Positions 18,265 to 27,261 of a stretch of 64,000 nt of DNA are shown here, one piece after another. Below the pieces are notes generated by a model. The model did not search any database and was not told where the DNA came from. It was given only the letters and a program-made list of their open reading frames with translations. Made by a program: the position numbers and the translations under genes. The stretch is from an uncultured Collinsella sp. (GTDB lineage: Bacteria > Actinomycetota > Coriobacteriia > Coriobacteriales > Coriobacteriaceae): contig CAKUOD010000004.1 in assembly GCA_934668695.1 (NCBI GenBank), forward strand, positions 42,977 to 106,976. Direction: 5' to 3'. The first letter of the stretch is position 1. Each line of letters opens with the position of its first letter.

Positions 18265-20673
18265 ATGCATATGCCGAGCAAAATCGAAAAAAAGCAAGCC
18301 GCCGCAAAGCTGCGCAAACCGCCGCGCGACTTCTCGTACACGCAGAACCGAGAGCTCAGCTGGCTACGCTTTGACAACCGCGTGCTCGACGAGGCCTTCG
18401 ATGAGTCCGTACCGCTGTTCGAGCGCCTTAAGTTCGTCTCGATCTTCGAGTCCAACCTCGACGAGTTCCTTATGGTCCGCGTAGGCGGCCTATCCGACCT
18501 GGCGGAGCTCAAAAAGCAACCCGTGGACAACAAAAGCAATATGACTGCCTCTGAACAGGTCGAAGCCGTCGTGGCGGAGCTGCCCGGGCTCCTCGACCGC
18601 TGGGAGTCCATCTTCAAGAGCATCGAGGGCAAGCTCGACACCCTGGGCGTTCACCGCGCCCGCATCGATTCGCTTACGCCCGAGGAGCGCACCTTTGTAA
18701 CCCGTTACTTCCAAGCCTACGTATCGCCGGTCATCTCACCGCTGGTGATTGACCCACGCCACCCCTTCCCCAACCTGCGCAACGGCGCACTCTACCTGGC
18801 CTGCGGCCTTGACGGCGTCACCGACGAGGAGAGCCTGCTGGGCCTTATCGAGATCCCCGCCTCGATGAACCGCGTGGTCGAGATCCCCTCGCCCACCGGC
18901 ACCTACTCCTACATTCTGCTCGAGGACGTCATCCTCGCCTGCCTGGACAGCTGCTTTGGCTCCTATAAGCCGCTCGACCGCGCGCTCATCCGCGTCACCC
19001 GCAACGCCGACATCGATCCGGACGGCGAGGGCGTCGAGGAGGAAGAGGACTACCGCCAGCACATGAAGCGCATCCTCAAGAAGCGCCTGCGCCTGCAGCC
19101 GGTAGTGCTCGCGGTCTCGGGGTCGCTCGAGAAGGCGACGCTCAAGACCATCCGCAAGGCGCTCGAGCTCTCTCGCCGCTCGGTCTTTACCTGCGATATC
19201 CCGCTCGACCTGGGCTACGTCTTTGGCATTGAGGGCAAGATTCCCGAGCACCTGCGCAACGAGCTGCTCTTTACGCCGTTTAAGCCGCAGCCCAACCCCA
19301 CCATCGATATGACCCGCTCCATCCGCGAGCAGGTGCTGCAGCACGACAAGCTGCTCTTTTACCCTTACGAGGCCATGAATCCGTTCTTGGACCTGGTGCA
19401 CGAGGCCGCCTATGATCCCGAGTGCATCTCGCTGCGCATCACGCTCTACCGCGTGGCCAAGCAGAGCCGCCTGTGCGAGTCACTGATCGATGCCGCCGAG
19501 AACGGCAAAGAAGTCACGGTGCTCATGGAGCTCCGCGCGCGCTTTGACGAGCAGAACAACATCGAGTGGGCCGAGCGCCTGGAAGAGGCCGGCTGCACCG
19601 TCATCTACGGCTCCGAGGGCTTTAAGTGCCACTCCAAGATCTGCCAGCTCACCTATCGCGAAGGCATGGCGCTAACGCGTCTGACGCTGCTGGGCACCGG
19701 CAACTTTAACGAGAAGACGGCCAAACTCTACAGCGACTTTATGCTCATGACCGCCCACCCCGGCATCGGCGAGGACGCCAACCTGTTCTTCCGCAACCTG
19801 TCGCTGGGCAATCTGCGCGGCGATTACCGCTTCCTGGGTGTGGCGCCCGTAGGCCTCAAGCCGCTCATCATGCGCGGTCTGGATCGCGAGATTCAGCGCG
19901 CTCTCGCTGGCGAGCCCGCCCGCGTGTTCTTTAAACTCAACTCGCTCACCGACCGCGAGGTCATCGACAAGATCGCCGAGGCATCGTGCGCAGGGGTCCG
20001 CGTGGACATGATCATCCGCGGCATCTCGTGCCTCAAGCCGGGCGTTCCTGGCAAGACCGAAAACGTGCATGTCCGTTCTATCGTCGGACGCTTTTTGGAG
20101 CATGCGCGCGTTTACGCCTTTGGCGTGGACTCGGACATGATCTATCTGAGCTCGGCCGACATGATGACGCGCAACACCGAGCACCGCGTGGAGATCGCCT
20201 TCCCCGTGCTCGACCCCACCTGCCGCGCCCTGGTGCACGAGTACATGGGCATGCAGCTGCGCGACAACGTGAAGGCACGCAGCCTCACGAGCGACGGCGC
20301 CTGGGTCCCCGTGGAGCGTGCAGAGGGTGAGAAACCCTTCAACTCGCAGGAAGCCCTGCTGGAGCGTGCCTATCGCAACGCCGAGGCCGCGCCCGAGCCC
20401 GTCATTGAGGCGAAACCCGCCCCCGAGCCCGAGCCGCAGCCGGTAGCACCCAAGGTCCAAAAGGTCCAAGCGACCGTCATTGAGCCCGAGCCCGCACCTG
20501 CACCTCAGCCCGAGCCGCAGGTCACCAGGCCCGCACCCGAGACGAGCGCCCGTCGCGATAAGCCCGCCGGCAAGACCAAGGCCATCGAGCGCCATCGCCC
20601 CGGTCGTGTGCGCATGGGCCTGGGCCTGATCGGCCTGGGTCTTAAGACGCTCATTACCGGCAAGACGAAATAG
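18265..20673 (+). CDS. ppk: Polyphosphate kinase PPK1
   Basis: Ppk1 reversibly polymerises the gamma-phosphate of ATP into inorganic polyphosphate at the membrane. The roughly 800 residues show the N-terminal block NRELSWLRFDNRVLDEA, KCHSKICQL with the PLD-like catalytic His, GTGNFNEKTAKLYSDF and the second His in FLEHARVYAF. The His that precedes GTGNFN in E. coli Ppk is Leu here (LTLLGTGNFN). About 110 C-terminal residues are an added Pro/Glu-rich and basic tail with repeated EPEPQP-like units, absent from typical Ppk. The start is uncertain: ATG at 18265, ATG at 18271 and an upstream GTG are all in frame and none has a strong ribosome site. Confidence 0.93.
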   Translation: MHMPSKIEKKQAAAKLRKPPRDFSYTQNRELSWLRFDNRVLDEAFDESVPLFERLKFVSIFESNLDEFLMVRVGGLSDLAELKKQPVDNKSNMTASEQVEAVVAELPGLLDRWESIFKSIEGKLDTLGVHRARIDSLTPEERTFVTRYFQAYVSPVISPLVIDPRHPFPNLRNGALYLACGLDGVTDEESLLGLIEIPASMNRVVEIPSPTGTYSYILLEDVILACLDSCFGSYKPLDRALIRVTRNADIDPDGEGVEEEEDYRQHMKRILKKRLRLQPVVLAVSGSLEKATLKTIRKALELSRRSVFTCDIPLDLGYVFGIEGKIPEHLRNELLFTPFKPQPNPTIDMTRSIREQVLQHDKLLFYPYEAMNPFLDLVHEAAYDPECISLRITLYRVAKQSRLCESLIDAAENGKEVTVLMELRARFDEQNNIEWAERLEEAGCTVIYGSEGFKCHSKICQLTYREGMALTRLTLLGTGNFNEKTAKLYSDFMLMTAHPGIGEDANLFFRNLSLGNLRGDYRFLGVAPVGLKPLIMRGLDREIQRALAGEPARVFFKLNSLTDREVIDKIAEASCAGVRVDMIIRGISCLKPGVPGKTENVHVRSIVGRFLEHARVYAFGVDSDMIYLSSADMMTRNTEHRVEIAFPVLDPTCRALVHEYMGMQLRDNVKARSLTSDGAWVPVERAEGEKPFNSQEALLERAYRNAEAAPEPVIEAKPAPEPEPQPVAPKVQKVQATVIEPEPAPAPQPEPQVTRPAPETSARRDKPAGKTKAIERHRPGRVRMGLGLIGLGLKTLITGKTK

Positions 20674-20698
20674 TCGTTTGTAGAAGCAGTTTGTAGAA

Positions 20699-20742
20699 GC
20701 GCCCCGCATTTGAGGAAAGCCTCGGATGCGGGGCGCTTTTCC
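20699..20742 (+). terminator. Terminator of ppk
   Basis: The arms GCGCCCCGCAT and ATGCGGGGCGC enclose a 14- to 16-base loop and are followed by TTTT. It lies 26 bases after the ppk stop. Confidence 0.85.
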
Positions 20743-20786
20743 CTGCTACCATGGTGCGAACAACAACACGAATGACAGGCAGGAAT

Positions 20787-22100
20787 ATGAAGCTCACTAT
20801 AGAATCGATGACCTACGGCGCAGACGCGCTGGCGCACGCCGACAACGGCAAGGCCGTCTTTGTGCAGGGCGCCGTGGCAGGCGACACCGTCGAGGCCGAG
20901 GTCGTACAGGACGGCAAGTCGTTCATGCGCGCCCGCACGACCGAGATTCTGGAGCCGAGCCCCGATCGCATTCAGCCCCCCTGCCCCTTCGTTGGCATCT
21001 GCGGCGGTTGTTCGTGGGGCAATCTCTCACGCACGGCACAGCTTGCCGCCAAAGAGCAAAATCTGCGCTCCACGCTCGAGCGCATCGGCAAGTTCGCTCC
21101 TGAGCAGGTCGATAAGTTGGTACAGCCCATCTGCCACACCAAGGACGACTGGGGCTACCGCAATAAAATCGAGCTCGAACCGACCGTCGTCAACGGTCGC
21201 GTGCGCCTTGGCATGCACGGTGTCGACCCCAGCAAAATCGTGACCGTCGATGCGTGCCCGCTGTTCGATAAGCGCTTCCCGAAGGCGCTCAAATCGGTCG
21301 TCGGCGCACTCAACTATCTAAGCGGCAGCCATGACTTGGGGCTCGAACGCGTGGGCATTCGCGCATCACGCCGCACCAAGGCACTCGAGGTCGCACTCTG
21401 GACACCCACAGGCTCTTTTCCGCGCTCGCAAGTCTCCCGCGTGCTGGCGGACGCCGCTCATCCCACGAGCATCGTGCGTGTGATGAGCAAGGGCGAGAAG
21501 AAGGCCCGTCGCGTCTCCAAGGTTGAAATGCTCGCCGGCGAGGGCTCGTGGACCGAGAACATCGCCGAGGGCCAGATGCGCTTGTCTGCCCCGTCGTTTT
21601 TCCAAGTCAACACCAAGGGCGCCGAGATTTTGATTGACCTCGTTATGGACGCCCTCGACCCGCAGGAAGACGAGCTGGCCGTGGACCTGTACTGCGGCGC
21701 CGGCACCTTTACCCTGCCGCTCGCCCGCCGCTGCGATTTTGTCGCCGCCGTCGAAGCCTATGGCCCGGCCGTGCGCGATCTACGCCGTAACCTGGAGATC
21801 AACAAGCTCGATAACGTCGACGTCATCGGCGGCGACGCGGTGCGCGAGTTCCCCGACCAGGATGCCGACGTCTTGGTGGTCGACCCGCCGCGCGCAGGCC
21901 TCGCCCCCGAGGCGATCGACCTTATCGCCAGCACGAGTGCTCGCGATGTAGCCTACGTGAGCTGCGACCCGGCCACCCTGGCGCGCGATCTCAAACGCTT
22001 TGTCGAAGAGGGCACCTTCTCCCCCGTCAAGATCACGCCGGTCGACCTATTCCCGCAAACCTTCCACTGCGAGACCGTCGTCCACCTTAGGCGCAACTAG
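20787..22100 (+). CDS. rlmD: TrmA/RlmD-type 23S rRNA (uracil-C5)-methyltransferase
   Basis: This SAM-dependent enzyme probably makes 5-methyluridine in 23S rRNA. The 437 residues start with a TRAM domain, followed by an Fe-S Cys cluster in CPFVGICGGCSW, then the methyltransferase part: FFQVNTKGAE, DLYCGAGTFTLPLA, VDPPRAGL and the catalytic Cys in YVSCDPATLARDL. These are the hallmarks of the RumA/RlmD/RlmCD family, and the exact uridine cannot be decided. The ATG follows AGGCAGGA. A start 12 codons upstream is less likely. It is the first gene of a plus-strand run to 24430. Confidence 0.88.
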   Translation: MKLTIESMTYGADALAHADNGKAVFVQGAVAGDTVEAEVVQDGKSFMRARTTEILEPSPDRIQPPCPFVGICGGCSWGNLSRTAQLAAKEQNLRSTLERIGKFAPEQVDKLVQPICHTKDDWGYRNKIELEPTVVNGRVRLGMHGVDPSKIVTVDACPLFDKRFPKALKSVVGALNYLSGSHDLGLERVGIRASRRTKALEVALWTPTGSFPRSQVSRVLADAAHPTSIVRVMSKGEKKARRVSKVEMLAGEGSWTENIAEGQMRLSAPSFFQVNTKGAEILIDLVMDALDPQEDELAVDLYCGAGTFTLPLARRCDFVAAVEAYGPAVRDLRRNLEINKLDNVDVIGGDAVREFPDQDADVLVVDPPRAGLAPEAIDLIASTSARDVAYVSCDPATLARDLKRFVEEGTFSPVKITPVDLFPQTFHCETVVHLRRN

Positions 22101-22207
22101 CCACTTAATCATTGCTCAGAAAAATCATTGGGAAATCGAGCGTGGCAAGCGGAGGTCTTCGGGGTATAAGACGGCTAATTGTATGCCGCCTTACGAAAGG
22201 AATCCTC

Positions 22208-22750
22208 ATGCCCAGCGTTGCCGTTCTCGCCGCCGATGGCTTTGAAACTATTGAATGCTTGACCATGGTCGATGTCATGCGTCGCGGCGGCGTGCGTGCC
22301 ACGCTCGTCTCTATCATGCCCACGCGCGAGGTCGTGAGCTCGCTGCAGATCCCCGTGACCTGCGATGCGCTCTTTGACGAGATCAACTTTGACGAGTACG
22401 ACTGCGTCGTGCTGCCCGGCGGTCTGCCCGGCGCTACCAATTTGCGCGCTGATCAGCGCGTCTGCGACGTTGTCTGCGAGTTCGCCGCGACCAAGCACGT
22501 TGCCGCCATCTGCGCCGCCCCGTTTATCTTGGGCGAGCTCGACCTGCTCGAGGGGCGCCACGCCACGTGCTTCCCCGGCTTTGAGAAGAGCTTCCCCGAG
22601 GGCACCTATACCGGCGAGAAGGTCACGCAGGACGGCAACATCATCACCGCCAGCGGCATGGCGCAGTCACTCCCCTTTGCGCTTGAGCTGCTTCGCACGC
22701 TCGCCGGCGACAAGGCTGTCGAGAAGGTTGCCGAGGGCATCCAGCTATGA
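22208..22750 (+). CDS. DJ-1/PfpI family protein
   Basis: The 180-residue protein has the DJ-1 fold, with the conserved Glu in AADGFETIEC, the VLPGGLPGA turn and the nucleophile-elbow Cys in AAICAAPFIL. Members include YajL and proteins named 4-methyl-5-thiazole monophosphate enzymes. Proposed roles are glyoxalase, deglycase or chaperone activity, and none can be chosen here. The start at 22208 follows AAAGGAATCCTC. Its stop overlaps the maf start by four bases, so the two are translationally coupled. Confidence 0.88.
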   Translation: MPSVAVLAADGFETIECLTMVDVMRRGGVRATLVSIMPTREVVSSLQIPVTCDALFDEINFDEYDCVVLPGGLPGATNLRADQRVCDVVCEFAATKHVAAICAAPFILGELDLLEGRHATCFPGFEKSFPEGTYTGEKVTQDGNIITASGMAQSLPFALELLRTLAGDKAVEKVAEGIQL

Positions 22751-23328
22751 TTTTGGCTTCGCAATCGCCGCGCCGCATCGAGCTTATGCGCGAGGCGGGC
22801 TATGACATTCGCGCGATTCCCGCAGATATCGACGAAACGCCTTTTGATGGCGAGGCCCCGCTTACGCTCGTTGAACGCTTAGCACGCGCCAAAGCCGCCG
22901 CCGTTGCCGCCGAGCATGCCGAGCCCAACGAACTGACCGTCGCGGCCGATACTATTGTCACCTTCGATGGCAAGATTCTGGGCAAGCCAGCAACCGAGGA
23001 CGAGGCGCGCACCATGCTCCGCGAGCTTTCGGGCCGCACGCACCAGGTCGCAACCGGCGTCTGCATCGTTAAAGCCGGCGACGCTACAGCTCCGCATGCC
23101 GCCGAGAGCCTGTCGTTTGTCGATGTGACCGACGTGACGTTCTATGAGCTTACCGAAGAGCAGATCGAGCGCTATGTTGCCTCCGGCGAACCCATGGACA
23201 AGGCCGGGGCCTACGGCATCCAAGGCACAGGCGGCCGCATGCTTGTGCACGATATTTCGGGTGACTTCTACAACGTGGTGGGCTTGCCCATCGCTCGCGT
23301 CGCACGCGCGATTCAAAAACTCTCGTAA
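22747..23328 (+). CDS. maf: Maf-family nucleoside triphosphate pyrophosphatase
   Basis: Maf proteins hydrolyse modified or canonical nucleoside triphosphates (dTTP/UTP or m7GTP) and are linked to septum control. The 193 residues have the family opening ILASQSPRRIELMREAGYD, AADTIVTFDGKILGKP and GAYGIQGTGG. The length is normal. The ATGA overlap with the DJ-1 gene suggests one transcript. Confidence 0.94.
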   Translation: MILASQSPRRIELMREAGYDIRAIPADIDETPFDGEAPLTLVERLARAKAAAVAAEHAEPNELTVAADTIVTFDGKILGKPATEDEARTMLRELSGRTHQVATGVCIVKAGDATAPHAAESLSFVDVTDVTFYELTEEQIERYVASGEPMDKAGAYGIQGTGGRMLVHDISGDFYNVVGLPIARVARAIQKLS

Positions 23329-23428
23329 TTGCATCTGGCGCTGGGTATCCCCCAGCGCCTACAATTTTGGCGTACCGTACGGATCCCGACCGGGCATAAG
23401 GCGCGGCGGAAAACCGATAGGAGAAAAC

Positions 23429-24430
23429 ATGGACACACTGCTTGAAGCCATTGACGTTTGCGATGTCGATGGCTTTTGCTTTGGCAACTATACGGACGAG
23501 GAGGCCGGCACCGGTTGCACCGTAATCGTGGCAGCCGAAGGCGCCACCGGCGGCGTTGACGTTCGCGGCGGTGCACCGGCATCGCGCGAAACCGACCTGC
23601 TGCGCCCCGAGAACACCGTCGACAAGGTTCACGCCGTCTGCCTCTCGGGCGGATCGGCCTTTGGCCTCGAGGCCGCAAGCGGTGTTGCCCGCGAGCTCGA
23701 GAGCCGCGGCATCGGCCTGCCCGTCGGCCCCACGCAGGTGCCCATCGTATGCTCCAGCTGCATCTTCGACCTTGCCTACGGCGACCCCACGGTTCGTCCC
23801 GACATCGAGGCCGGCATCGCCGCCGTACGCGAGGCGCTCGATAACACCCCCACCACCCTTGAGCAGGGCAACGTAGGCGCCGGCACCGGTGCCACGGTGG
23901 GCAAGCTCATGGGACCCGCCACCTGCATGAAGGCCGGCCTTGGCGCCGCCGCCGTGGCACTCGGTCCCGTCAAGGTGGGTGCTGTGGTCTCGGTCAACGC
24001 CTGCGGCAATGTCGTTGACCCCCTCACCGGCGAGTGGGTCGCCGGCATGCGAGCCGCAACCGATAGCGACCAGATCGTCGACATGGAGCTCGCAGCATTT
24101 GCCGCCGCCGGCTCCATGCAAATGCCGCTCGACCGCACCAACACCACCATCAGCTGCATCGTCACTAACGTGGAGCTCACCAAGGCCCAGGCCACCAAGG
24201 TCTCCCAGATGGCCGCAGACGCCTATGCACACGCCATCCGTCCCACGCACACCACCAACGACGGCGACACCATCTACACCCTCGCCAGCGGCAAACTGGG
24301 CACCCAGGCAAGCGCCGCCGTACCCCTCGACCTGCTGGGCATGCTCGCCGTAAGGGCCCTACAGACCGCCATCGTAAACGGAGCCAAAACCGCCAAAACC
24401 TCCCACGGCATCCCCGGCGCCGCCAAATAA
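23429..24430 (+). CDS. P1 family peptidase (DmpA-type, self-processing)
   Basis: The 333-residue protein matches L-aminopeptidase/D-esterase DmpA-type Ntn hydrolases. It has AVCLSGGSAFGLEAASGV, the GNVGAGTGATVGK loop and the DRTNTTISCIVTN segment whose Thr is the probable new N-terminus and nucleophile after autocleavage. Such enzymes release N-terminal or beta-linked residues from small peptides. The start with AGGAG at 23429 gives the family length. An in-frame extension upstream would overlap maf and is unlikely. It ends at a convergent junction with two long inverted repeats. Confidence 0.88.
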   Translation: MDTLLEAIDVCDVDGFCFGNYTDEEAGTGCTVIVAAEGATGGVDVRGGAPASRETDLLRPENTVDKVHAVCLSGGSAFGLEAASGVARELESRGIGLPVGPTQVPIVCSSCIFDLAYGDPTVRPDIEAGIAAVREALDNTPTTLEQGNVGAGTGATVGKLMGPATCMKAGLGAAAVALGPVKVGAVVSVNACGNVVDPLTGEWVAGMRAATDSDQIVDMELAAFAAAGSMQMPLDRTNTTISCIVTNVELTKAQATKVSQMAADAYAHAIRPTHTTNDGDTIYTLASGKLGTQASAAVPLDLLGMLAVRALQTAIVNGAKTAKTSHGIPGAAK

Positions 24431-24442
24431 CCTCACCTGACC

Positions 24443-24567
24443 GGTTGCCCGGTGGGGCTTGGTTATGTTTGCTGCTCTACAGTCCTGGCTCGCACGAAGA
24501 GCACATTAAGTGCTCTTCGGCTCGTGCGGAACTCGCGACAAACATAACCAAGCCCCACCGGGCAACC
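24443..24567. repeat. Nested inverted repeat element A
   Basis: Perfect 29-base arms (24443-24471 and 24539-24567) enclose a core (24479-24532) that itself forms a hairpin, CGAAGAGCAC against GTGCTCTTCG. The core is shared, in opposite orientation, with element B at 24661-24770, while the arms are unrelated. It lies at the convergent end of the P1 peptidase gene. Confidence 0.8.
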
Positions 24568-24660
24568 TACCAACCAGCTTCTTTTCAGCCCAGGCCCCTG
24601 TGTACCGCGCGTCGAAGATCTTCAAATTCAAACTGTCTGACAATCGATTCTTATAGCAAA

Positions 24661-24770
24661 GGCCCCTTGGCCTTTAGTTTGATACAAGTTCCGTACGAGC
24701 CGGAAAGCGCTTAATGTGCTTTCCGTGCGAGCAGGACTGTTCGCAGTAGCAAACTAAAGGCCAAGGGGCC
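24661..24770. repeat. Nested inverted repeat element B
   Basis: Perfect 21-base arms (24661-24681 and 24750-24770) enclose a core (24688-24740) whose reverse complement matches the core of element A at about 47 of 54 positions. Several differences fall as paired changes that keep the inner stem, GGAAAGC against GCTTTCC in B versus GAAGAGC against GCTCTTC in A. It lies 32 bases beyond the stop of the glycosyltransferase gene. Confidence 0.8.
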
Positions 24771-24802
24771 CAGTCAACCTATCAGCAGCGATTACTCAGC
24801 AG

Positions 24803-25834
24803 CTAGTTGAATTTGAAGATCTTTGAGGCAAGACGGTATAGGCCGAGTGTGGTTTTGTCTCCGGCCCGTCCGTGCAGATTGGTAAAGAAGCCCACCACGC
24901 CGTAGCGGGCGCGACGATACATGCGCTCGTCGTAAGCCTTCAGATCATTCCACAGCGTCTTCAGGCGCTCATCGGCGCATTCTTCCTCGGAAAGCTTGGT
25001 GAGCACCGAACAGATCGCCATCATCATGGTGAAGTAGCCCATCATGTACGAGCGCAAGCGCGAAGACTCAACATCGCCGTACAGATGGAACGACTCCATC
25101 ATGATGCGCGTAACGCGGAACTGCTGGTCCAGACGCTTGACCATCGTAGCCTCGTTGACACTCTGGCCCTCGCGGCCAATGAAGTAGCGGTAGAGGTCGA
25201 TGTCGGCGTAGTACATGGTCTTGCAGCGCGGCAGCGGTACATAGGCGTAGATGTTATCCACGTAGAAGGTGTGCGGCGGCATAGGCAGGTTGGACTCGCG
25301 CAGCACGTCCGTGCGATAGCACAGACTGTGCATAAGCAGATTCTGGTCCAGACGGAAGTGCCCGATCTGATCCCAGGTAAAAATCTTTTTACGCGGCAGG
25401 GCAAACTTGTAACCAATAGCGGTATGCGTACCCTCGTAGACCTTCTCGTACACGTAGTTGGAGATAAACAGGTCAACGCGCTGATCGCGCTCCTCGAAGC
25501 CGCGCAGGATCGACAGCATGGTCGAAAGCGCTGCACCGTCGAGCCAGTCGTCGGAGTCTACGACCTTGTAGTACGTACCCTGCGCCTCGCGCAGACCCGA
25601 AAGGACGGCAATACCGTGGCCGCCATTCTCCTGGTGCACCGCGCGGATGATTCCAGGATAACGGGCCTCCCACTCGTCGGCCTTGGCGGCCGTCTCATCC
25701 TTGGAGCCGTCGTCCACCACGATAATCTCGATATCGGTGGCATAATTGCTCCCCTCCAAGATGGAGGTGATGCAATGGTCCATGTCCTTAGCGGCGTTAT
25801 ACGAGGGAATACCGAATGTTATGACTTTATGCAT
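24803..25834 (-). CDS. Family 2 glycosyltransferase
   Basis: The 343-residue GT-A type enzyme opens with VITFGIPSYNAAKDMDHCI, followed by VVDDGSKDET and the metal-binding VDSDDWLDG. No membrane segment is evident. Its ATG overlaps the stop codon of glf (ATGCATAA), so it is translationally coupled to it. A galactofuranosyl or related transferase for a surface polysaccharide is therefore plausible, but the donor and acceptor are not evident from sequence. Confidence 0.88.
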   Translation of the reverse strand: MHKVITFGIPSYNAAKDMDHCITSILEGSNYATDIEIIVVDDGSKDETAAKADEWEARYPGIIRAVHQENGGHGIAVLSGLREAQGTYYKVVDSDDWLDGAALSTMLSILRGFEERDQRVDLFISNYVYEKVYEGTHTAIGYKFALPRKKIFTWDQIGHFRLDQNLLMHSLCYRTDVLRESNLPMPPHTFYVDNIYAYVPLPRCKTMYYADIDLYRYFIGREGQSVNEATMVKRLDQQFRVTRIMMESFHLYGDVESSRLRSYMMGYFTMMMAICSVLTKLSEEECADERLKTLWNDLKAYDERMYRRARYGVVGFFTNLHGRAGDKTTLGLYRLASKIFKFN

Positions 25835-27029
25835 GGCAGGCGATAATCTCATCCGAAAGATCGAGGGCGGAATTGGTCACGGCGTCCATATCGTAGTAGC
25901 GATACTCGGCCAAACGACCCACCGGGTGGAAGTTCGTCAGGTTCTGGACGCGCTCAAGATAGCGCTCATAGAGCTCGCGGTTCTCGGGCTCAAGAATGGC
26001 GTAGTACGGCGTCTCGCCCGAGCCGGGCGTATAGGCCTTGGAGTATTCCTTCATGATGGTGGTCTTGCCGGGCAGGACCTGACCGGTCATGTTCTTGAAC
26101 TCGGTAATGCGCGTGTAGTCCTCGCTCGTGGTGTAGTTGACGGTGCCCACGGGTTGGAACTGATCCATATCGAGCGTCTCGAACTTCATATCGAGCGTGC
26201 GGTACGGCAGGGCACCCAGGTCGAGGTTGAACAGCTCATCGAGCGGACCGGTGTAGACGATCTCGCCGCCATAGACCTTACCGTCGACCTTGACGGTGGT
26301 CTCATCGATCTCAAAGAGATCGCGAGCGTCCACGTCGCAGAATACATCGATCAGGTCGTGATCGAGCATATGCTCGAACAGCGCAGTGTAGCCGTCCTGC
26401 GGCATACCCTGGAAGGGGGCCTGCGGAAAGTAGCGATCGTCATCGCCCACAAAGACGGGAACGCGACCAGTGATCGAGGGATCGATCTGGTCGGGAGTCT
26501 GACCCCACTGCTTCATGGTGTAATGCAAAAAGACGTTCTCGTAGACGTAATCGGCGACCTCGGCAAGATCCGGGTCGTTCTTCTTGCGCAGCTCCATGAT
26601 GGGCACCTTGACGTCCTTGCCAAAGGTCTCCACAAGCTTCTGATACAGCTCCTCGCCGCGCTCATCGCCAAAAGCAAGCTTGAGGCTCGCGTGGTTGAAG
26701 GGCACGGGCATAAGGGTGCCGTTGATGTTGGCAAGCACCTTGTGCTGATAGTCCGTCCACTTGGTAAAGCGCGACAGGAAATTGTGCACGCGCTCGTTAA
26801 AGGTGTGGTAAATGTGCGGACCGTACTCGTGGATCAGGATTCCAGCCTCGTCAGCGCAGTCGTAGGCATTGCCCGCAATGTGGCTACGACGCTCCAGAAC
26901 GGCAACGCGATAGCCGATAGTCTCGGCAAGACGGCGGGCACAAACGGCACCAGCGTACCCGGCACCGACAACGATCATGTCGTACGCACCGGCATTAAAG
27001 CCTTCAGGCAGGCCTGAGGTAATCTGCAT
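25827..27029 (-). CDS. glf: UDP-galactopyranose mutase
   Basis: Glf is a flavoenzyme that converts UDP-galactopyranose to UDP-galactofuranose for surface glycans. The 400 residues contain the FAD-binding MIVVGAGYAGAVCARRLAE, then ERRSHIAGNAYD, GPHIYHTFNERVHNF and the Tyr/Arg-rich substrate loop VGRLAEYRYYDMD. The start follows AAGGAG. About 17 residues precede the usual family start. It is the first gene of a two-gene unit with the family 2 glycosyltransferase, divergent from pta. Confidence 0.95.
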   Translation of the reverse strand: MQITSGLPEGFNAGAYDMIVVGAGYAGAVCARRLAETIGYRVAVLERRSHIAGNAYDCADEAGILIHEYGPHIYHTFNERVHNFLSRFTKWTDYQHKVLANINGTLMPVPFNHASLKLAFGDERGEELYQKLVETFGKDVKVPIMELRKKNDPDLAEVADYVYENVFLHYTMKQWGQTPDQIDPSITGRVPVFVGDDDRYFPQAPFQGMPQDGYTALFEHMLDHDLIDVFCDVDARDLFEIDETTVKVDGKVYGGEIVYTGPLDELFNLDLGALPYRTLDMKFETLDMDQFQPVGTVNYTTSEDYTRITEFKNMTGQVLPGKTTIMKEYSKAYTPGSGETPYYAILEPENRELYERYLERVQNLTNFHPVGRLAEYRYYDMDAVTNSALDLSDEIIACHA

Positions 27030-27186
27030 CGATACTCCTTGTCAAAAGCCACACGCTTTTTAACTGGGCTTTTTCTCGAACATACGTCGAGACATATTTA
27101 TCAGAGCGATTATAGCGCTAATGCGTCCTATAATGAGCTTGCCACACAAGGAAAGCTCAAGCACCGCGGCGAACATAATTGAAAGG

Positions 27187-27209
27187 TAAACCCGCTAGCA
27201 GCGGGTTTA
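27187..27209 (+). promoter_or_regulatory. Hairpin in the pta leader
   Basis: AAACCCGCT and AGCGGGTTT form a short perfect stem followed by ATTCG, about 50 bases before the pta start. No upstream plus-strand gene is there to be terminated, so it may be a 5' leader structure or weak attenuator of pta. Confidence 0.4.
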
Positions 27210-27261
27210 TTCGTGAACAGCCGGGTGCCTGGAGCTTAGCGAAACGCTTGTAAGGAGTAAC

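Noticed and set aside
27187..27240. A tRNA-like segment in the pta leader
   Set aside because: The stem is a simple hairpin and there is no T-loop or cloverleaf.
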